From assembly GCA_030432135.1 (NCBI GenBank), contig JAUIHD010000003.1:1-12027 (forward strand): 12,027 bases of DNA. The letters run 5' to 3'. Under the pieces are notes generated by a model. That model made no database searches and had not been told where the DNA came from. It worked only from the letters and a program-made list of their open reading frames with translations. This DNA is from a bacterium (GTDB taxonomy: Bacteria > Patescibacteriota > Minisyncoccia > Phycocordibacterales > 1-14-0-10-42-12). Of this stretch, positions 1 through 6,073 are shown one piece after another (within the stretch, counting starts at the first letter, position 1; each line of letters begins with the position of its first letter). A program made the translations under genes and the position numbers.

Positions 1-649
1 TGATATGTAAAAGTATTTCCGAAATAGTTTTTATTGAATCATAGGGATCAGTACCATTCTCGATTGCTTCATCTATAGGTACCCACATATTGTGGCCAAA
101 TTCTGTATCTTCTGTGAGTTTTCCCTCATACATGTCAGCATGCGCTATGGGGAACATAACGTCAGAAAAAATTTCTCCTGACTTGTACATAATTCTTCTC
201 TCTGACCCCACTATTTTAAAAGAAGCGACAAGTCCAGTTTCTTGTTTTAACTTTCTTGAGGCCGCATCTTCAAGCAATTCTCCTTTGAGAACAACACCAC
301 CCATCACGCCCACTTTCCCATAAGACGGATTTGATTTTCGAACTTGGTTAAGAATTTCAATTTTTCCATCAACTACTCGCGAGACAATAGTGATGATGTT
401 TATTTTGAATAAGCTAGAAATAGCATCGTTTGCAGGAAATGGATCGGCAACATATTTGATTCCTTTTTCTGAAAGTTTATAACCAGTCTCTGTTTTTTCT
501 ACGTAATCTTTTTTAACCAGTTGTTGTAAATGATAATTAAACAAGTCATTAGGGACTTTTTCTGGGCGGAGTTCGCTATATTTGAGTGTGTAGGCGTTCT
601 TTAACCGAGACAGAATATTGTTCTGGATCAGTGAAAAGTTTATAGACAT
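1..649 (-). CDS. Winged-helix + NUDIX domain protein (3' end beyond window)
   Basis: Reading the minus strand from the ATG at 649 gives 216 codons with no stop before the left edge, so the C-terminus is missing. Residues about 1-68 look like a winged-helix DNA-binding domain (a helical stretch, NYHLQQLVKKDYVEKTETGY as recognition helix and wing, then LSEKG). Residues about 80-216 look like a NUDIX hydrolase domain, with a Nudix box at residues 118-140 (G118, E124, R132, E137, G139). Two usual acidic positions differ: the Glu after R132 is Lys133 and the first Glu of the EExG pair is Gln136. NUDIX enzymes cleave nucleoside diphosphates linked to another group; with these changes, catalysis may be weak and the domain may instead sense a ligand. 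The start lies 13 nt after the kinase stop, with AGGG just upstream, so the two genes are probably co-transcribed. NrtR regulators combine the same domains in the opposite order. Domain call is good; function is unknown. Confidence 0.82.
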   Translation of the reverse strand, partial: MSINFSLIQNNILSRLKNAYTLKYSELRPEKVPNDLFNYHLQQLVKKDYVEKTETGYKLSEKGIKYVADPFPANDAISSLFKINIITIVSRVVDGKIEILNQVRKSNPSYGKVGVMGGVVLKGELLEDAASRKLKQETGLVASFKIVGSERRIMYKSGEIFSDVMFPIAHADMYEGKLTEDTEFGHNMWVPIDEAIENGTDPYDSIKTISEILLHI

Positions 650-662
650 CAGCCCTAATGTA

Positions 663-1661
663 CTAAATTTCCTTTGGTTTGTAATCTTCTGGGGCGTTTC
701 GAAGAAATTCTTCAAGTTTTTCTCTAGGAAGGAGGCCGGCTTGTGCACCGACCTGTTGTACGACAGACATTGAATTGATTGGCCCCCACATAAGTGCCTC
801 AGGGATAGTTTTGCCGAGTACAAGTGCTGTTGTGAAGGTAGAAGAGAATGAATCTCCTGCACCTGTTCGTTCTTTTGGTGGTGCAGGGTCTGGGTATGGC
901 GGCATAAACCATGCGGTTTCGCCGTCTGATGCGTATGCACCTTCTGGTCCGTCTGTAATCACAACGATTCGCGGTCCTTTCTCGTGCATTTTCTGAATAA
1001 GATCTTTGATACTCGGGCTTTCTCCGCTTCCAATGTTAAGAATTCGCTTTGCCTCTTCTTTATTACAGAAAAATACTTCAGAAACCTTATAGAGCTCATC
1101 AAGTTCTGCAGACATTTTGATCTGGAAGGTTCCTGGCTGGAAGGCGAGCTTGATATCTGGGTTATCTTTTATCCATTTTGCAATTTCCATTTGGTATGGG
1201 ATTGAATTTTCCCCTAGAGATGAAAGGTATACCCAGCGAGGGTTTTCAGTAAAAGTGGGAATTTTGTAAGGGAATTCAGTGTGTTTAATGAGAATGGTTC
1301 TTTCAGCGTTGAAAGAAAGTACATAATGATAGTTTGTTTTTTTGCCGGGGTGTACAGTGACATATTCAGTAGACACACCCTCTTTTTTAAGTGCATCAAG
1401 ACATTCGTCTCCTGTGCGGTCGTCTCCTATTTCAGTGACTACCGCTGAATGAAGCCCGAGTCTGTGTGCTGAAACTGATGCGTTTGGACTGTTTCCGACA
1501 GCATTAACTACTACTACATCTTTGTAGGGGATTTTGTCTCCAAAACGCATACAAATTTTGCAGTTGTCCTCATTAATGTCGCAATGAACACTTGCGTCTT
1601 GTAACTCTATGAATGCATCGGTAACGATGTCACCAATAGCAAGGAAATCAATTTTCGTCAT
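663..1661 (-). CDS. PfkB/ribokinase-family carbohydrate (or nucleoside) kinase
   Basis: A 332-residue protein of the PfkB family, which moves phosphate from ATP to a sugar or nucleoside hydroxyl in the cytoplasm. The N-terminus (FLAIGDIVTDAF) is the family's first strand with its substrate-binding Asp. Residues 53-95 carry the first signature region (VGNSPNASVSAHRLGLHS, then IGDDRTGDECLDALKKEGV). The second signature, RTGAGDSFSST, is at 265-275 with catalytic base D270. The substrate cannot be read from sequence. An unusual insert in the lid region holds three cysteines (C27, C34, C37). I chose the ATG at 1661 over the in-frame ATG at 1715 because the PfkB fold starts right after it and an extended -10 box lies 8 nt upstream; the extra 18 residues match nothing expected and would need a transcript starting further out. 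The winged-helix-NUDIX gene follows after 13 nt. Confidence 0.88.
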   Translation of the reverse strand: MTKIDFLAIGDIVTDAFIELQDASVHCDINEDNCKICMRFGDKIPYKDVVVVNAVGNSPNASVSAHRLGLHSAVVTEIGDDRTGDECLDALKKEGVSTEYVTVHPGKKTNYHYVLSFNAERTILIKHTEFPYKIPTFTENPRWVYLSSLGENSIPYQMEIAKWIKDNPDIKLAFQPGTFQIKMSAELDELYKVSEVFFCNKEEAKRILNIGSGESPSIKDLIQKMHEKGPRIVVITDGPEGAYASDGETAWFMPPYPDPAPPKERTGAGDSFSSTFTTALVLGKTIPEALMWGPINSMSVVQQVGAQAGLLPREKLEEFLRNAPEDYKPKEI

Positions 1662-1669
1662 ATGCACAT

Positions 1670-1678
1670 AGTATATCA
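1670..1678 (-). promoter_or_regulatory. Extended -10 promoter of the PfkB kinase gene
   Basis: On the minus strand this reads TGATATACT, an extended -10 (TGn plus TATACT). No good -35 is visible at 17 nt, which is common for extended -10 promoters. Only 8 nt separate the hexamer from the ATG at 1661, so transcription should start at or within a few nt of the start codon. Confidence 0.55.
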
Positions 1679-1720
1679 AGTTACTATTCACAATACATTC
1701 GTCCGGGAGAGACATTCTTG

Positions 1721-1726
1721 TATAAT
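1721..1726 (+). promoter_or_regulatory. Candidate -10 box for the FAD-linked oxidase gene
   Basis: A perfect TATAAT, with TTCGTC 17 nt upstream (1698-1703) as a weak -35. Start of transcription would be near 1733, giving a leader of about 45 nt. A second candidate, TATACT at 1744-1749, would shorten the leader to about 22 nt. The choice is uncertain. Confidence 0.4.
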
Positions 1727-1764
1727 GGGTGCATAATGGCGCATATACTGCACTATATATGTAT

Positions 1765-1768
1765 GGAG
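1765..1768 (+). promoter_or_regulatory. Shine-Dalgarno site of the oxidase gene
   Basis: GGAG lies 10 nt before the ATG at 1779. It is the clearest Shine-Dalgarno sequence in the window and supports that start; most other genes here have none. Confidence 0.55.
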
Positions 1769-1778
1769 AATTGTAAAC

Positions 1779-3419
1779 ATGAATATTATTGAATTTTTAC
1801 AAAATCACACAAGTACGGAGATAAGCACTAAAAAGGCAGATCTTGAAAAACACAGCAAAGACACCTCATTATTCCAGGTGATGCCAATAGCTGTAGTGTT
1901 TCCCAAAAATAGTAAGGAGATTAGTGAGTTAGTGAAAGCAATTTCTGAACTTAAAGAAAATGGAGAAGATGTATCTCTCACAGGCCGCTCTGGAGGAAGT
2001 GATATGACAGGAGGACCACTTACAAAATCAATTGTACTGTCGACGACAAAGTACATGAAGAATTTTTCTATAGATACAGAAAAACAGCTTGCAGTAGTAG
2101 AGCCTGGTGTATTTTATAGAGATTTTGAAAAATCAGCAGACAAGGCTGACTTAGTATATCCTGCGTTTCCCGCTTCTAAATCACTTTGTGCATGGGGTGG
2201 CATGGTGATGAATAACTGTGCCGGAGAAAAAACACTTCGTTATGGTCAGACACGTGAACATGTGGAGAGGCTTAAGATGATTCTTTCTGACGGTAATGAA
2301 TACATGTTTGGACCTCTCACTGAATCTGAACTTTTTGAAAAAATGAATCGAAATAATTTCGAGGGGGATTTGTATCGAAAAGTGTACGATCTTGTCGATG
2401 AAAACTATGGAGTGATCCAAAAAGCCAAGCCAAAAGTGTCTAAAAACTCTGCAGGGTACGCCTTGTGGCGAGTATGGGACAAAGAGAAAAAGATATTTGA
2501 TATGTCACAACTCTTTACTGGATCGCAAGGGACTCTTGGTATGATGACCGAGGCTAATGTGCGTCTCATAAAAAAGGGGAAGCATGAAAGTATGATTGCA
2601 ATTTTTTTACCTAGTTGGGGTAAATTGCCGAGTCTTGTGAATAAAATTCTTCCGTTTGAACCAGAGAGTCTCGAAACATTTGACGATGCCACTATGAAGC
2701 TCGGTATTCGATTTATGCCGGAAATCGCAAAGAAAGTGGGTGTGTCACTCTTTGCATTTCTGTGGCAGTTTTTACCGGAAGCATTCATCACACTCCGTAT
2801 GCTTGCTTTCCCGAAGCTTGTGATACTTGTGCAGCTCGTTGAAGAAAAGGAAGATGTGCTTAATAAAAAAATAAAAGATATCGAAAAAGTTCTTAAAAAA
2901 GAAAAGGTACTCTCACGAACACTTCGAGAAAAACGAGAGCGGGATAAATACTGGGTCATGCGTCGCGAGAGCTTTAACCTCCTTCGACAAAAAGTGAAAG
3001 GTAAGAGGACTGCGCCGTTTATCGAAGACTTCTGTGTTCTCCCTGAAGATATTCCACAATTTCTACCAGAACTTCTTAAGATCTTGAAAGAGGCGGGTAT
3101 CAAAGCAAATATTGCTGGGCACGCAGGTAATGGAAATTTCCACATCATTCCTCTCATGGATCTTACTGATGAAAAAGAACGGGCAAAAATAGTGCCAACA
3201 GCTGACAAAATTTACGACCTGGTTATCTCATATAGTGGTAGTATCACAGCGGAACACAATGACGGAATTATTCGTACCCCATACCTAAAGCAGCAATTTG
3301 GTGATGATATGTACCATTTATTTGAAGAAGTAAAGAGAATTTTCGACCCTCAGGGTATATTCAACCCAAAAAAGAAGATCGGAGGGACAAAGGCTGATAT
3401 TATAAATAATATGTACTAG
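1779..3419 (+). CDS. FAD-linked oxidase (GlcD / D-lactate dehydrogenase-like)
   Basis: A 546-residue flavoprotein of the FAD-linked oxidase family (PCMH-type FAD-binding fold plus FAD-oxidase C-terminal domain), whose members oxidise 2-hydroxy acids such as D-lactate or glycolate. The FAD-binding half spans about residues 34-265, with a pyrophosphate loop near 66-80 (SLTGRSGGSDMTGG), the WGGMVMNNCAGEKTLRYG segment at 139-156 and TGSQGTLG at 247-254. The C-terminal half ends with GHAGNGNFH at 447-455, AEHNDG at 491-496 and IFDPQGIFNPKK at 521-532, the usual metal and substrate region. Compared with the classic GHxGDGNxH and GEHGxG motifs, Asn replaces Asp at 451 and Asn follows the second His. 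There is no GlpC-type iron-sulfur domain fused to it and no partner gene nearby, so the electron acceptor is unknown. A charged, probably helical segment lies at 355-410. The family call is secure; the substrate is not. Confidence 0.9.
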   Translation: MNIIEFLQNHTSTEISTKKADLEKHSKDTSLFQVMPIAVVFPKNSKEISELVKAISELKENGEDVSLTGRSGGSDMTGGPLTKSIVLSTTKYMKNFSIDTEKQLAVVEPGVFYRDFEKSADKADLVYPAFPASKSLCAWGGMVMNNCAGEKTLRYGQTREHVERLKMILSDGNEYMFGPLTESELFEKMNRNNFEGDLYRKVYDLVDENYGVIQKAKPKVSKNSAGYALWRVWDKEKKIFDMSQLFTGSQGTLGMMTEANVRLIKKGKHESMIAIFLPSWGKLPSLVNKILPFEPESLETFDDATMKLGIRFMPEIAKKVGVSLFAFLWQFLPEAFITLRMLAFPKLVILVQLVEEKEDVLNKKIKDIEKVLKKEKVLSRTLREKRERDKYWVMRRESFNLLRQKVKGKRTAPFIEDFCVLPEDIPQFLPELLKILKEAGIKANIAGHAGNGNFHIIPLMDLTDEKERAKIVPTADKIYDLVISYSGSITAEHNDGIIRTPYLKQQFGDDMYHLFEEVKRIFDPQGIFNPKKKIGGTKADIINNMY

Positions 3420-3433
3420 TACGGCCGTATCTC

Positions 3434-3461
3434 TTGCTTTTTAAAGATATTACTATATACT
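3434..3461 (+). promoter_or_regulatory. Promoter of the bL25 gene
   Basis: TTGCTT at 3434-3439, a 16-nt spacer, then TATACT at 3456-3461. The -10 ends 9 nt before the ATG at 3471, so the mRNA would have a leader of about 0-3 nt. Confidence 0.65.
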
Positions 3462-3470
3462 ACGAGGCCT

Positions 3471-4097
3471 ATGACATTAACTCTCGAAGCAGTAACACGA
3501 ACAGAGAAACGAGAAGATCTTCAAGCGAAGGCGCTTGTTCCTGCTGTTATGTATGGTCCAAAATCGGAACCAGTAGAAATTGCTATTCCTAAAATGGCAT
3601 TTATAAAAGCATTTAAAGAAGCTGGAGAAACAACGGTAGTGACCCTTGATCTTGGAGGGACAAAAACAGACACACTTATCCATGATATACAGTTTCACCC
3701 AGTATCAGGAGATCCAATGCATATAGACTTTTATGTGTTTGACAAGGATGCAAAACAAGAAGTTGAAGTGCCACTTGAATTTATTGGCGAAGCGCCTGCT
3801 GTAAAAAGTCTCGGGGGTATCTTGGTGAAAGTTATGCACGAAGTAACCGTGCTTGCGCTTCCAAAGGATCTTCCAAATAAAATTGAGGTAGATATCTCAT
3901 CACTTGCAACTTTTGAAGATCAAATCAAAGTTTCTGATATTAAAGTTCCAACAGGAGTTTTGCTTGAAACAGAGGAGGATGAGGTTGTTGCACTTGTTGA
4001 AGAACCACGAGACGAAGATGAGGAGGAAACAGAAGGCGGAGATGTTACAACTGTGGAAATCGAGAAAAAAGGGAAGAAGGAAGAAGAAACAGAATAA
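3471..4097 (+). CDS. rplY: 50S ribosomal protein bL25 (CTC form)
   Basis: A 208-residue protein of the long CTC form of bL25, which binds 5S rRNA in the large subunit. The N-terminal 5S-binding domain covers about residues 1-90, including LQAKALVPAVMYGPKSEPVE at 17-36 and DIQFHPVSGDPMHIDFYVF near 72-90. The second, beta-rich CTC domain (about 95-180) starts with VEVPLEFIGEAPAVKSLGG. The tail from about 175 is very acidic (EEPRDEDEEETEGG), as is common in this form. The gene has its own promoter and ends 20 nt before a strong terminator, so it is probably a single-gene transcript. No Shine-Dalgarno at a useful distance; GAGG at 3464-3467 is only 3 nt from the ATG. Confidence 0.95.
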   Translation: MTLTLEAVTRTEKREDLQAKALVPAVMYGPKSEPVEIAIPKMAFIKAFKEAGETTVVTLDLGGTKTDTLIHDIQFHPVSGDPMHIDFYVFDKDAKQEVEVPLEFIGEAPAVKSLGGILVKVMHEVTVLALPKDLPNKIEVDISSLATFEDQIKVSDIKVPTGVLLETEEDEVVALVEEPRDEDEEETEGGDVTTVEIEKKGKKEEETE

Positions 4098-4117
4098 TTT
4101 GCTTAATTTTTTACACA

Positions 4118-4150
4118 AACAAAAGCGGCCCTTGGCCGCTTTTGTTTTTT
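4118..4150 (+). terminator. Intrinsic terminator after bL25
   Basis: Left arm AACAAAAGCGGCC (4118-4130), loop CTT, right arm GGCCGCTTTTGTT (4134-4146), a perfect 13-bp stem, then a T run to 4150. An A-rich left flank makes it possibly bidirectional. Its right arm overlaps the promoter of the next gene. Confidence 0.9.
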
Positions 4151-4158
4151 GGTATAAT
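4132..4158 (+). promoter_or_regulatory. Promoter of the transglycosylase gene, inside the terminator
   Basis: TATAAT at 4153-4158 is a perfect -10; TTGGCC at 4132-4137 is a possible -35 with a short 15-nt spacer. The -10 ends 10 nt before the ATG at 4169, predicting a leader of at most a few nt. The -35 lies in the loop and right arm of the upstream terminator. Confidence 0.6.
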
Positions 4159-4168
4159 AGAAGTCTAT

Positions 4169-5509
4169 ATGAAAAAGTTATTCCAGAGAATAAGTACATT
4201 TTTTTTGGCTTTCGCATTAGTTGTACAGGTTGCGAATCCTGTCTTGCTTTTAGCTGAGACAATTGAAGAAAAAGAAGCGCGACTCCGCGCAGCGCTTGCT
4301 CAGAAAGAAAGAGAGATTGCCGTGCAGCAGGCAATTCTAGAAAACGAACAAAGAGAAACAGCATCTATTGAAAGAGACCTTGCCATCTTGAACGCCCGTA
4401 TTAAAGAACAGGAACTAAAAATTGAGGCGCGCAACATCGAGATCCAAATTTTAGGAAGAGATATTAACCTAAAGAACGAGACTATTGGTGAACTCAATAA
4501 TAAGATAGGCCGATCGAAGGAGTCACTATCACAACTTATTAGAAAGAAAAACGAGATTGATCAATTTTCTCTGGTAGAGATTGTGCTTTCAAACGAAGAT
4601 ATTTCAGATTTTTTCGCTGATGTCGATTCTTTTGATTCAATAAATGTCGCCATGCAGGCTTCTTTTGAAGAAATTCGAGATACCAAAAGTCAGGCAGAGC
4701 TTGAAAAAGATCAACTTGCTGTAAAACAGGCGGAAGAAGCGGACGCTAAGAAGGTGATTGAAAGTGAAAAGAAAAAGGTGGAGCGTGATGAGAGCGCAAA
4801 AGAAGAATTACTTGCTATTAATAAGGAGCAGGAGAGAACCTATGCGGCGGTGCTTGCGGCGAGACAACAGGAAGCAGCTGCCATTCGTGCAGCACTCTTT
4901 GCCCTTCGAGATGCGGGACCGATCCAGTTTGGGCAAGCGCTTGAGTATGCAAACGCTGCATTTCGCATGACCGGTGTCCGTCCAGCATTCTTGCTTGCAA
5001 TTTTGACACAAGAATCGGAGCTTGGGCGAAATGTGGGAACATGTAATCGACCAGGAGATCCTCCTGAAAAACATTGGACTGAGATTATGCCTGGACCACA
5101 TAGCAATTCGTGGCGAGATGATCAATCTGCTTTTTTAAGAATCATGAAGGGTCTTGGGCGTGAACCAGAAGGCACACCTCTTTCTTGTCCTATTGGTGCT
5201 GGGTGGGGAGGAGCCATGGGACCTTCTCAGTTTATCCCAGCTACGTGGGAAGCATATATCCCAAAACTTGAGCAGATACTCGGTGTTCACCCAGACCCGT
5301 GGAATCCTCAGCACGCATTTACTGCATCAGCAATTTACTTAGCCGATCTCGGTGCTTCTCAGGGCGGGTATAGTGCAGAGCATGAGGCTGCTGCCCGATA
5401 TTATGCGGGTGGAGGATGGCAGACCCGTGGACAAGCCTATGCCAATAGTGTGCTAAATCATGCACAAAACATCCAGACCAATATGATCGATCCGCTCCAG
5501 GGGCTCTAA
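4169..5509 (+). CDS. Secreted coiled-coil protein with lytic transglycosylase-like domain
   Basis: A 446-residue exported protein that probably acts on peptidoglycan. Residues 1-29 form a signal peptide (basic MKKLFQR, hydrophobic core, likely cleavage after LLLA). Residues about 31-245 are a long charged coiled coil (heptad-like E/K/R/A/L/I), resembling the N-terminal regions of PcsB- and EnvC-type cell-wall factors. Residues about 250-435 resemble a transglycosylase/lysozyme-like domain: LLAILTQESELG (275-286) with likely catalytic Glu282, GGAMGPSQFIPATWEAY (347-363), the helix AFTASAIYLADLG (383-395) and AARYYAGGGW (408-417). C292 and C340 flank an insert and could form a disulfide outside the cell. 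The ATG at 4169 was chosen because the signal peptide begins there and a TATAAT sits 10 nt upstream; the longer TTG-started reading frame from 4142 would begin inside the terminator and promoter. The exact bond cut and the exact SLT subfamily are not certain. Confidence 0.85.
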   Translation: MKKLFQRISTFFLAFALVVQVANPVLLLAETIEEKEARLRAALAQKEREIAVQQAILENEQRETASIERDLAILNARIKEQELKIEARNIEIQILGRDINLKNETIGELNNKIGRSKESLSQLIRKKNEIDQFSLVEIVLSNEDISDFFADVDSFDSINVAMQASFEEIRDTKSQAELEKDQLAVKQAEEADAKKVIESEKKKVERDESAKEELLAINKEQERTYAAVLAARQQEAAAIRAALFALRDAGPIQFGQALEYANAAFRMTGVRPAFLLAILTQESELGRNVGTCNRPGDPPEKHWTEIMPGPHSNSWRDDQSAFLRIMKGLGREPEGTPLSCPIGAGWGGAMGPSQFIPATWEAYIPKLEQILGVHPDPWNPQHAFTASAIYLADLGASQGGYSAEHEAAARYYAGGGWQTRGQAYANSVLNHAQNIQTNMIDPLQGL

Positions 5510-5529
5510 AAAGACATAAAATAAAAAAC

Positions 5530-5558
5530 TAGACAGATTGAGGGACTTGTGCTAGTAT
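5530..5558 (+). promoter_or_regulatory. Promoter of the small RNA at 5565
   Basis: TAGACA at 5530-5535, a 17-nt spacer, then TAGTAT at 5553-5558 with TG one base ahead (extended -10). The predicted start is near 5565. There is no start codon with a sensible reading frame downstream, so this promoter fits an RNA gene. Confidence 0.6.
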
Positions 5559-5564
5559 TGCCGC

Positions 5565-5683
5565 AGGCCTGTAGTCGCGCTCGTTTCGAACCCGGCGTAA
5601 CTCTCTTCTCTCCCGCGCACAGTTCACGAGGACGCTTGACTCGGCCCTCACGGGGGCGGCACCGGTGTGCCGCCCCCTTTTTT
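5565..5683 (+). ncRNA. Unidentified GC-rich structured small RNA, about 115-120 nt
   Basis: Between a promoter and a terminator lies a segment that is about 68% G+C (81 of 120 bases at 5561-5680, counted by hand), against 33% in the 70 bases at 5691-5760. Nested complementary segments suggest one long irregular hairpin: GGCC 5566-5569 with 5643-5646, AGTC 5573-5576 with GACT 5638-5641, GCG 5577-5579 with CGC 5633-5635, CTCGT 5580-5584 with ACGAG 5626-5630, and GAAC 5588-5591 with GTTC 5622-5625. Small bulges separate the helices, mostly on one side. The apex holds a pyrimidine-rich stretch, CTCTCTTCTCTCCC at 5601-5614, that could be single-stranded. The RNA then ends in a strong terminator. 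I see none of the SRP RNA loop (GGAAG/GNRA), a tmRNA tag or tRNA-like end, or RNase P motifs. A 6S-like regulator is a possible but unproven alternative. The 5' end is inferred from the promoter. Confidence 0.6.
5652..5683 (+). terminator. Intrinsic terminator of the small RNA
   Basis: Left arm GGGGGCGGCAC (5652-5662), loop CGGT, right arm GTGCCGCCCCC (5667-5677): a perfect 11-bp, nearly all-GC stem followed by six T. It separates the RNA gene from bL31. Confidence 0.95.
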
Positions 5684-5714
5684 GTTTTAGCTAATTTACC
5701 CTGAGCGTACCCTG

Positions 5715-5743
5715 TTGATTTTTATAGATATTCTTGTTACAGT
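5715..5743 (+). promoter_or_regulatory. Promoter of the bL31 gene
   Basis: TTGATT at 5715-5720, a 17-nt spacer, TACAGT at 5738-5743. The -10 ends 15 nt before the ATG at 5759, giving a leader of about 9 nt with no Shine-Dalgarno. This independent promoter argues against the upstream RNA being a bL31 leader. Confidence 0.55.
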
Positions 5744-5758
5744 ATTTGCCACTGAATT

Positions 5759-6013
5759 ATGAAAAAGGAAATTCACCCAGACAACTATAGAAAAGTGATA
5801 TTTGAAGACGTTTCAAACGGGGAGCGCTTTCTTATTGGTTCAACAGCGGAAAGTGAAGAAACGGCTAAGTGGACAGATGGAAACGAGTACCCACTATGCA
5901 AAATTGAAATCTCAAGTACTTCTCACCCATTTTATACAGGAACAAAACGAGTTATCGACAGTGCTGGTCGTGTAGAAAAGTTCAAGGCTCGACAGGCAAA
6001 AGCAGGCAAGTAA
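5759..6013 (+). CDS. rpmE: 50S ribosomal protein bL31, type B
   Basis: An 84-residue bL31 of the large ribosomal subunit. [20 protein letters not shown] at the start, the middle segment [13 protein letters not shown] and [12 protein letters not shown] (52-63) with GRVEKF (70-75) match the type B form. The zinc-binding cysteines of the classic form are absent; the only Cys (C47) is not at a zinc position, so this is the zinc-independent paralogue type. In many bacteria type B is a zinc-starvation spare (rpmE2/ytiA); here it sits in a translation cluster, which suggests it may be the main copy, although the rest of the genome is not visible. A large hairpin follows the stop by 10 nt. Confidence 0.95.
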   Translation: MKKEIHPDNYRKVIFEDVSNGERFLIGSTAESEETAKWTDGNEYPLCKIEISSTSHPFYTGTKRVIDSAGRVEKFKARQAKAGK

Positions 6014-6023
6014 ATACTTTTAA

Positions 6024-6059
6024 GAAGCCCGCTCATAGAGTTCTCTATGGGCGGGCTTC
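6024..6059 (+). other. 17-bp hairpin without U-tract between bL31 and RF1 genes
   Basis: Arm 6024-6040 (GAAGCCCGCTCATAGAG) pairs with arm 6043-6059 over 17 positions with a single G-U pair and a minimal loop. No run of T follows (GTCTGTATCAC), so it is not a standard intrinsic terminator. It ends 14 nt before the RF1 ATG at 6074 and could protect the bL31 mRNA end, pause RNA polymerase or affect RF1 translation. Confidence 0.7.
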
Positions 6060-6073
6060 GTCTGTATCACTTT

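Noticed and set aside
1662..1715. Longer PfkB start at the ATG at 1715
   Set aside because: The added 18 residues do not resemble the PfkB N-terminus, and the extended -10 at 1670-1678 would lie inside the coding region.
2405..3208. A 267-codon open frame on the minus strand
   Set aside because: It lies wholly inside the FAD-linked oxidase gene, and its translation is a low-complexity Ser/Arg/Phe-rich shadow with no recognisable motif.
3900..4364. A 154-codon minus-strand frame and a 117-codon plus-strand frame (3904-4257) across the bL25 end
   Set aside because: Both cross the bL25 coding region, the terminator and the signal-peptide region in wrong frames; their compositions are shadow-like.
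5601..5614. Antisense pairing of the small RNA loop with GGGAGAGA at 1705-1712
   Set aside because: The 8-nt match lies upstream of the predicted oxidase transcript start, so it would not be in the mRNA; most likely chance.
5565..5683. SRP (4.5S) RNA, tmRNA, RNase P RNA or a tRNA-like element
   Set aside because: No conserved SRP tetraloop and GGAAG region, no tmRNA tag or CCA end, no RNase P core motif. The TTCGAAC at 5585-5591 resembles a T-loop but has no matching 5-bp stem.
5565..5758. Autoregulatory leader of the bL31 gene
   Set aside because: A complete terminator (5652-5683) and a separate good promoter (5715-5743) stand between the RNA and the bL31 start.
6047..6073. Upstream ATG start for release factor 1 at 6047
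   Set aside because: It sits within the right arm of the 17-bp hairpin and adds nine residues (MGGLRLYHF) that are not part of the RF1 family start.
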